Source: CAZALT01 sp964485515
GTDB lineage: Bacteria; Actinomycetota; Acidimicrobiia; Acidimicrobiales; Acidimicrobilacustridaceae
Reading direction: 5' to 3'
DNA length: 20,132 nucleotides
Assembly (NCBI GenBank): GCA_964485515.1
Contig: CAZALT010000051.1
Span: forward strand, 1 to 20,132
Numbering within the stretch: position 1 is the stretch's first letter; each line of letters starts with the position of its first letter. A program made the position numbers and the translations under genes. The notes beneath the pieces were generated by a model. It was given only the letters and a program-made list of their open reading frames with translations. It was not told the origin of the DNA and ran no database searches. Shown here piece by piece: positions 15,718-20,132 of the stretch.

Positions 15718-17667
15718 TCAGGTGCCGGGACGGTCGAAGGTGTGGTCGTCGCCGAACTCGTCGGTGTTGGCCAGCGGGAACGGCTCCGAAGGGAGGCCCT
15801 CTTCGGAGCGGATGACCTGGATGACCGAGTTGATGAGCGCCAGGTGGGTGAACGCCTGGGGGAAGTTCCCGAGATGCCGGCCGCTGTGCGGATCGATCTC
15901 CTCGGCGTAGAGATGCAGGTCGCTGGCGAACGAGAGGAGCTTCTCGCACAGCTTGCGGGCCCGGCCGAGCTCGCCGATCGACACCAACGCCGACACGAGC
16001 CAGAACGAGCAGATGGTGAAGCTGCCCTCCTCGCCCGTGAGACCGTCGTCGGTCTGGTCGTTGATGTAGCGCAGCACCATGTCGTCGACGGTCAGCTCCT
16101 CGGCGATGGCGTTGACCGTCGCGATGATGCGGGGATCCTCGGCGGGGAGGAACCCGAGCAGCGGCATGAGCAGCAGCGACGCATCGAGGGCCTTCGTGTC
16201 GTAGTGCTGGGTGAAAACCCCTCGCTCGTCGAGGGCGTTGTCGATGATGTCGTCCTTGATCTCGTTGGCGATGGCCTGCCACTCCTCGGAGAGCGCGTAC
16301 TCGTCGCGGATGCGAGCAAGGCGGGCGCCCCGGTCGAGGGCGACCCAGCACATGAGCTTCGACGAGGTGAAGTGCTGGGCGCCGCCCCGCACCTCCCAGA
16401 TGCCCTGGTCGGGTTCGCCCCAGTGCTTGATGGCGAGCTCGACCTGGCGTTTGAGGATGGGCCACAGGCGCTCGTCGAGGCGGTCGGACGACCTGGTGTG
16501 CAGGTACACCGAGTCGAGCACCGCACCCCAGATGTCGTGCTGGCGCTGGTCGTAGGCGCCGTTGCCCACGCGCACGGGTTGGGCACCCTCGTAGCCGTGG
16601 AGGTGATCGAGGATCCGCTCGGTCAGCTCGGCCTCGCCGTCGACGCCGTACATGATCTGCAGCTCGTTGTCGCGCTCGGCCAGATCCGCGATGAAGAAGA
16701 AGAAGTCGTCGGCCTCCCAGTTGAATCCGAGCGTGTAGAGCCCCCACAGGGCAAAGGTGGAGTCGCGGATCCACGAGAACCGGTAGTCCCAGTTGCGCTC
16801 ACCGCCAGGCGTCTCGGGCAGCGACGTGGTGGCAGCCGCGACGAGCGCGCCGCTCGGGGCGAACGTGAGTCCCTTGAGGGTGAGCGCGCTGCGCTCCAGG
16901 TACGAGCGCCAGGGGTGGTCGGGGAAATTGCCCCGGGCCAACCAGTGCTGCCAGTGGTGCGCGGTCCACACCAGACGCTCGTAGGCCTCGTCGCTCGTGT
17001 AGGGCGGAGCGTGCTCGCTCCAGGACAGCGCGACGAACCGGCACTCACCCTCTTTGAGGAGGGTGCGAGCGGTGGCGCGCCCGCCCTCGAAGCCCAGGCG
17101 CATGTCGGTGGTGAGGGCCAGCTCGAGGCCGACCTCCTTGGTCCGGGCCACGCCCTGGTGGTAGCCGCGGTCGGTGTAGTTCCACGTGGCGGGCAGACGT
17201 CCGTAGTCGAACTTCGGCTCGCAATCGAGGGAGACCTGCACCTCGCCGTTGACGCAGCGCACGGTGCGCAGCAGCACGTGGTCGGCGTCGTAGTCGGTGG
17301 GCGCCCGGCGATGGGTGTGCGACAGCTCCTCGTCGTGATGCCACGGCCCGACGAGCAGGACGTCGCGCACGATGATCCAACCGGTGCTCGTGCTCCAGCT
17401 CGTCTCGACGACCATGGTGCCGGGCAGGTAGCGACGGGCGGCGGGCACCTGCACGTCGGACGGCCCCAGGCGGAACCCTCCCCCGTGGCGGTCGAGCAGC
17501 GTGGTGAACACGCTGGGGGAGTCCATGCGCGGCAGGCACAGCCACTCGACGTTGCCGCTCGGCGCGACCAGCGCCGTCGTCTCGCAGTCGGAGAGGAAGG
17601 CGTAGTCGGCGATGGGCGGGAACGTCGAGTGGACGTACGGCGTCGTCGGCGGTGGGGGAACCGTCAT
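15718..17667 (-). CDS. Glycoside hydrolase family 15 protein (trehalase/glucoamylase-like)
   Basis: The 649-aa cytosolic protein has the two-part GH15 layout: an N-terminal beta-sandwich (about 15-270, opening with IADYAFLSDCETTALVAPSG, near-universal in this bacterial group) and an (alpha/alpha)6 catalytic barrel. Catalytic-domain signatures are GGERNWDYRFSWIRDS (288-303), GIWEVRGG with probable general acid Glu425, and GLTGEEGSF with probable base Glu546 or Glu547. LGNFPQAFTHLALIN (599-613) is the typical closing motif. Actinobacterial members of this length include mycobacterial trehalases (Rv2402 type), so trehalose is the leading substrate, with short alpha-glucans as the alternative. 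The start at 17667 gives the usual N-terminus with a short proline-rich leader. There is no signal peptide. Confidence 0.93.
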   Translation of the reverse strand: MTVPPPPTTPYVHSTFPPIADYAFLSDCETTALVAPSGNVEWLCLPRMDSPSVFTTLLDRHGGGFRLGPSDVQVPAARRYLPGTMVVETSWSTSTGWIIVRDVLLVGPWHHDEELSHTHRRAPTDYDADHVLLRTVRCVNGEVQVSLDCEPKFDYGRLPATWNYTDRGYHQGVARTKEVGLELALTTDMRLGFEGGRATARTLLKEGECRFVALSWSEHAPPYTSDEAYERLVWTAHHWQHWLARGNFPDHPWRSYLERSALTLKGLTFAPSGALVAAATTSLPETPGGERNWDYRFSWIRDSTFALWGLYTLGFNWEADDFFFFIADLAERDNELQIMYGVDGEAELTERILDHLHGYEGAQPVRVGNGAYDQRQHDIWGAVLDSVYLHTRSSDRLDERLWPILKRQVELAIKHWGEPDQGIWEVRGGAQHFTSSKLMCWVALDRGARLARIRDEYALSEEWQAIANEIKDDIIDNALDERGVFTQHYDTKALDASLLLMPLLGFLPAEDPRIIATVNAIAEELTVDDMVLRYINDQTDDGLTGEEGSFTICSFWLVSALVSIGELGRARKLCEKLLSFASDLHLYAEEIDPHSGRHLGNFPQAFTHLALINSVIQVIRSEEGLPSEPFPLANTDEFGDDHTFDRPGT

Positions 17668-17727
17668 CCGGCAAGTGTTCCATGCAGTAGCACTACCGTC
17701 ACGCACACGATCGACGTGGGGGGACCG
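17668..17727. promoter_or_regulatory. Divergent promoter region between GH15 and EthD-like genes
   Basis: This 60-bp gap must hold the starts of both divergent genes. TACCGT (17694-17699) fits a forward -10 box, and GGGGGGA (17717-17723) is the ribosome binding site for the forward gene. A near-palindrome GTAGCACTAC (17687-17696) lies in the middle and could be a shared operator. No good -35 is visible on either strand, and the GH15 start lacks a Shine-Dalgarno sequence. Confidence 0.4.
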
Positions 17728-18420
17728 ATGGAGAAGGTCGACTACCTGGTGTGGCGCGACGAGGACGTCGAGGTCACCGAGTACCGCTCGCTTCTGCTCG
17801 AGCAGGCCGCCCCGGCGATCGCCGCGTCGTCGGGCGTCCGGTCGTTGGTCGTGTACCTCGCCGACACCGACGCTGATGTGCCGGAGCCCACGCTGCTCAT
17901 GGGTCGCGCCGGGGAGCTGGCCGCGGTCGTCTCGCTCTGGATCGACTCGTACGACGACCGCGGACCGATCGAGGACGCGCTCGCTGCGGTGTCGGGTTCG
18001 TTCGACGGCTACCTGGTCACCGAGTCCGTGCCCCAGCCGAGAGACGTCCGAGACTGGCCCGACGGTCGTCAGAGCCCGGGCATCACGCACTTCACGTGGT
18101 TCCCCAAGCCCGGCCGACTCAGCGACGCCGAGTTCTACCAGGGGTGGCACGAGATCCACACGCCGGCGTCGGCCGTCCTGCACCCGCTGCGGTGGTCCTA
18201 CGTGCGCGATGCCGCGGTGCGCCCGGTCACCGCGGGCTCCCCGCCCCTGGGCGCCATCGTGTTCGAGTCGTTCCGTCGGCTCGACGACTACACCGATCCC
18301 GATCGCCTCTACGGCTCACCCGAGGCGCTGGCCGAGACGATGGAGCACCTGCCGCTCTACGCCGACTTCGAGGACCTGAGCTCCCGCCCCCTGCACGAGG
18401 TGATCGTCAAGAGCTGGTGA
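17728..18420 (+). CDS. EthD-domain (dimeric alpha/beta-barrel) protein
   Basis: The 230-aa protein appears to contain two ferredoxin-like repeats. The N-terminal half (about 1-100, starting KVDYLVWR) and the C-terminal half (about 115-230) each have the pattern of a strand, a helix with an aromatic-His region, and a returning strand. In the C-terminal half, FTWFPKPGRLSDAEFYQGWHEIHTP is characteristic of EthD-like folds: a spaced basic strand, then an acidic-Phe helix and the W-x3-H motif. Members of this superfamily include small monooxygenases, isomerases and non-enzymatic accessory proteins; EthD itself supports a P450 system. No P450 is nearby, so the role is unknown. It is divergent from GH15 and has a strong ribosome binding site. 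Confidence 0.75.
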   Translation: MEKVDYLVWRDEDVEVTEYRSLLLEQAAPAIAASSGVRSLVVYLADTDADVPEPTLLMGRAGELAAVVSLWIDSYDDRGPIEDALAAVSGSFDGYLVTESVPQPRDVRDWPDGRQSPGITHFTWFPKPGRLSDAEFYQGWHEIHTPASAVLHPLRWSYVRDAAVRPVTAGSPPLGAIVFESFRRLDDYTDPDRLYGSPEALAETMEHLPLYADFEDLSSRPLHEVIVKSW

Positions 18421-18445
18421 CGAGGTCGTCGCTGATCGCGGGGGA

Positions 18446-18573
18446 GGGGCGGAGCCCCAGGAACGGGGGGCTGGAGGGGCCGTGCCCCTCGCGTCGACCG
18501 AGGAGCTTGCTCCGTCGACCGAGGAGCTTGCTCCGAGGAGACCAAGATGTGTGCGGCGGAGCCACCCATCTTG
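18446..18573. repeat. Hairpin and tandem-repeat cluster in a convergent spacer
   Basis: Between the convergent EthD-like and polyprenyl synthase genes lie, in order: a GGGGC/GCCCC hairpin (18446-18458, 3-nt loop), a GAGGGGC/GCCCCTC hairpin (18474-18490, 3-nt loop), two exact tandem copies of a 21-bp unit (18493-18513 and 18514-18534) each containing the dyad GGAGCTTGCTCC, and a CAAGATG/CATCTTG inverted repeat (18543-18549 with 18567-18573). The last could act as a terminator in both directions. The whole looks like a mosaic intergenic repeat of the REP type; whether it recurs elsewhere cannot be seen here. Confidence 0.75.
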
Positions 18574-18606
18574 AAAACTCGCTCGGACTGAGCGATCGCC
18601 GCGAGC

Positions 18607-19590
18607 TCAGTTCAAGCGAAGAAGATGATCCGCGGCGCCGAGGATGGCTTGGCCCGCCTCGGTGTCGGCCAGCGGGCCGAGGGCCTGGTTGGCATCGTCG
18701 ACGAAGGTGCGGGCCGTGGCCATGGCGCCGTCGACCTCGGGGCTGGACCGGACGATCTCGAGGGCGGTGGCCACCTGGTCGGCTTCGAGCGGTGCGCCGA
18801 GCATGGACTTGAGCTCGACCGCCTCGGCGGTGTCGCTGGCCAGGATGCGGATGACCGGCAGCGTGTAGACGCCCTCGACGAGGTCGTGGCCCGCCGGCTT
18901 GCCCAGCTGCTCGTCGGTGGAGGTGACGTCGAGCACGTCGTCGACGATCTGGAACGCCATGCCGTAGCCGTGTCCGAAGGTCGTCAGATCGTCGATCTGC
19001 TGCGGGGTCATGCCGCCGACGATGCCGCCGATGCGGCATGCCGTGGCGAACAGCGCAGCGGTCTTGCCCCCGATGGAGGCGAGGTAGTCGGCCTCGGTGC
19101 GGGTGGGATCGAACATGCGCTGCAGCTCAAGGACCTGGCCCTCGCACAGCCGGCCGATGGTCGACGCGAGCAGGCCGGCGACCTCGGTGCCGAGCGACGC
19201 CGCGATCTCCGAAGCCTTGGCCAGGAGGAAGTCGCCGGCCAGGATGGCGGTGAGGTTGGTCCAGCGAGCGTTGACGCTCTCGACCGTGCGGCGGGTGGTG
19301 GCCTCGTCCATGACGTCGTCGTGGTAGAGCGAGCCGAGGTGCACGAGCTCGACGGACACCGCCCCCATGACGACGTCGTCGGTCGTCGACGCCAGCGCGT
19401 CGGTCGACGTCGCGGCTGCCCCGAGGCAGAACGCCGGCCGGCCCCGCTTGCCGCCTGCTTCGATGAGGTGGCTCGCCACCTCGGTCAGGAACGGATCGGA
19501 CGTGCGCACCGACGCGCGCAGAGCGTCTTCGACCCGGGCCAGATCAGCCTGCATGACCGGAGGATGGAGGAGCGGGCTGGAGGTGGCCAC
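18607..19590 (-). CDS. Polyprenyl diphosphate synthase (long-chain trans type)
   Basis: The 327-aa enzyme extends allylic diphosphates with isopentenyl diphosphate. The first aspartate-rich motif is DDVMD (91-95) followed by RR at 100-101; the second is DDVLD (217-221). GGKRGRP (46-52) binds the diphosphate of the homoallylic substrate, and GDFLLAKA (119-126) is conserved. Residues Gly86 and Ser87, just before the first motif, are small, as in synthases making long (C30 or more) chains, so the product is probably the menaquinone side chain; chain length is inference. It is a homologue of heptaprenyl/octaprenyl synthases. The GTG start at 19590 is supported by a TAACGT box 6 nt upstream, typical of a leaderless transcript; ATG 19554 is an alternative. 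No menaquinone genes are adjacent. Confidence 0.93.
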   Translation of the reverse strand: MATSSPLLHPPVMQADLARVEDALRASVRTSDPFLTEVASHLIEAGGKRGRPAFCLGAAATSTDALASTTDDVVMGAVSVELVHLGSLYHDDVMDEATTRRTVESVNARWTNLTAILAGDFLLAKASEIAASLGTEVAGLLASTIGRLCEGQVLELQRMFDPTRTEADYLASIGGKTAALFATACRIGGIVGGMTPQQIDDLTTFGHGYGMAFQIVDDVLDVTSTDEQLGKPAGHDLVEGVYTLPVIRILASDTAEAVELKSMLGAPLEADQVATALEIVRSSPEVDGAMATARTFVDDANQALGPLADTEAGQAILGAADHLLRLN

Positions 19591-19596
19591 GCCCGC

Positions 19597-19602
19597 ACGT
19601 TA
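19597..19602 (-). promoter_or_regulatory. -10 box for a leaderless polyprenyl synthase mRNA
   Basis: On the reverse strand TAACGT (TAnnnT) is followed by 6 nt and then the GTG start codon, so transcription would begin at or next to the start codon. There is no Shine-Dalgarno sequence. Leaderless genes are common in actinobacteria, and this spacing is the characteristic one. Confidence 0.5.
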
Positions 19603-19663
19603 GGCGGCGCTCGGCACATCTCGAAAACGGGGCTCGTGGTGAACGGTCGATGGGGACGTCGCC

Positions 19664-19715
19664 CGTTCTGGCTGGACACATACGCCACATGGCCCCGGTC
19701 TTCCCAGCCAGTTCG
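19664..19715 (-). promoter_or_regulatory. Copy B of the 52-bp inverted-repeat element
   Basis: CTGGCTGG (19668-19675) and CCAGCCAG (19704-19711) are exact complements, and the arms extend to 12 bp each with two mismatches, around a 28-nt centre. Read on the reverse strand it begins with the 14-mer CGAACTGGCTGGGA, identical to copy A at 6095-6108, and 37 of 52 positions agree by hand count without gaps. In this orientation it points at the polyprenyl synthase gene and ends 73 nt before its start. It also lies about 76 nt before clpC on the other strand. Confidence 0.55.
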
Positions 19716-19751
19716 CCGGCGCCGCCGCCGTGCGTTGGTCCAGCCCACCGA

Positions 19752-19783
19752 TACACTCGATCCACTATCCCTCGCATGGGAGG
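19752..19783 (+). promoter_or_regulatory. Possible clpC -10 box and ribosome binding site
   Basis: TACACT (19752-19757) fits TAnnnT, and GGGAGG (19778-19783) lies 8 nt before TTG 19792. A transcript starting near 19764 would have a short leader carrying this ribosome binding site. The site decides for TTG 19792; the ATG at 19776 is in another frame. I see no clear -35 box and no recognised ClgR or CtsR box. Confidence 0.4.
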
Positions 19784-19791
19784 CAGTTCCC

Positions 19792-20132
19792 TTGTTCGAA
19801 AGATTCACTGACCGGGCTCGCCGGGTCGTCGTGTTGGCGCAGGAAGAAGCGCGCCTGCTCAACCACAACTACATCGGCACCGAGCACATCCTGCTCGGCC
19901 TCATCCACGAGGGTGAGGGCGTCGCGGCGAAGGCGCTCGAGTCCCTCGGCATCTCGCTCGAGGCCGTCCGGTCACAGGTGGAGGAGATCATCGGCCAGGG
20001 CGGCTCGTCGCCCAGCGGTCACATCCCCTTCACCCCGCGGGCCAAGAAGGTCCTTGAGCTGTCGCTGCGGGAAGCGCTCCAGCTCGGCCACAACTACATC
20101 GGCACCGAGCACATCCTGCTCGGCCTCATCCG
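19792..20132 (+). CDS. clpC: ATP-dependent Clp protease ATP-binding subunit ClpC, N-terminal part (runs off the window)
   Basis: Only the first 113 codons are in the window. The protein begins FERFTDRARRVVVLAQEEARLLNHNYIG after a TTG start. This is nearly identical to mycobacterial ClpC1, and that family's normal N-terminus fixes the start. Both Clp N-domain repeats begin here: NYIGTEHILLGLI occurs at about residues 26-38 and again 75 residues later. ClpC is the AAA+ unfoldase that feeds ClpP and is usually essential in actinobacteria; its N-domain binds adaptors, phosphoarginine in some bacteria, and drugs such as cyclomarin. The gene has its own promoter region of about 200 bp shared with the divergent polyprenyl synthase gene. 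Confidence 0.97.
   Translation, partial: MFERFTDRARRVVVLAQEEARLLNHNYIGTEHILLGLIHEGEGVAAKALESLGISLEAVRSQVEEIIGQGGSSPSGHIPFTPRAKKVLELSLREALQLGHNYIGTEHILLGLI
19863..20131 (+). repeat. 44-bp perfect direct repeat within clpC
   Basis: The stretches 19863-19906 and 20088-20131 are identical over 44 bp, 225 bp apart, and encode the same residues of the two Clp N repeats. Identity includes all third codon positions, more than protein conservation requires. The second copy reaches the window edge, so the repeat may be longer by up to a base that cannot be seen. Confidence 0.9.

Noticed and set aside
15529..17727. Long N-terminal extension of the EthD-like frame
   Set aside because: It is antisense to GH15; the ribosome binding site and domain start place the real start at ATG 17728.
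18493..18534. CRISPR-like array
   Set aside because: The two 21-bp units are directly adjacent with no spacer and there are no cas genes.

Overview
The window is chromosomal DNA from a high-GC actinobacterium. Signs of this are the very GC-rich third codon positions, frequent GTG and TTG starts, many 4-bp stop/start overlaps, a ClpC N-terminus almost identical to the mycobacterial one, and the gene order itself. From memory, ftsH-folE-folP-folB-folK-DUF2520-panC-panD-coaX-...-clpC matches the order in Mycobacterium tuberculosis (Rv3610c down to Rv3596c), and Streptomyces also has nadB-nadC in this block. A member of a deep actinobacterial class such as Acidimicrobiia is my guess, not something the sequence proves.

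Layout. (1) Positions 1-436 hold no recognisable gene and form the left flank and leader of ftsH. (2) Positions 437-6083 are a tightly coupled forward operon: ftsH, folE, folP, a phosphatase-fold protein without its catalytic cysteine, a tiny Thr-rich reading frame, folB, folK and a Rossmann/DUF2520 gene. (3) After the widest gap in this run (6084-6202, with a long inverted repeat) come panC, panD, nadB, nadC and coaX (6203-11020). (4) Positions 11137-13736 carry an extended SDR, a PlsC-like acyltransferase and an alpha/beta hydrolase, all forward. The first two have lost key catalytic residues. (5) On the reverse strand are an orphan oligopeptide-type ABC solute-binding lipoprotein (13822-15573) and a GH15 trehalase/glucoamylase-like enzyme (15718-17667). 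Divergent from the latter is a two-domain EthD-like protein (17728-18420). (6) A hairpin- and repeat-rich spacer (18421-18606) separates that gene from a convergent long-chain polyprenyl diphosphate synthase (18607-19590, reverse). (7) The window ends inside clpC (19792 onward).

How the genes work together. FolE, FolB, FolK and FolP cover folate synthesis from GTP to dihydropteroate, except for removal of phosphates from dihydroneopterin triphosphate. PanC and PanD make pantothenate, and CoaX phosphorylates it toward CoA. NadB and NadC flank the NadA step of NAD synthesis; nadA is not here, nor are panB or a classical panE. The block is therefore a cofactor island bracketed by two AAA+ proteolysis genes, ftsH and clpC.

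Most interesting observations: a 52-bp element with 12-bp inverted ends, present upstream of panC and, in opposite orientation, between the polyprenyl synthase gene and clpC; the Cys-to-Gln pseudophosphatase inside the folate operon; and the adjacent SDR/acyltransferase pair that both appear catalytically dead.
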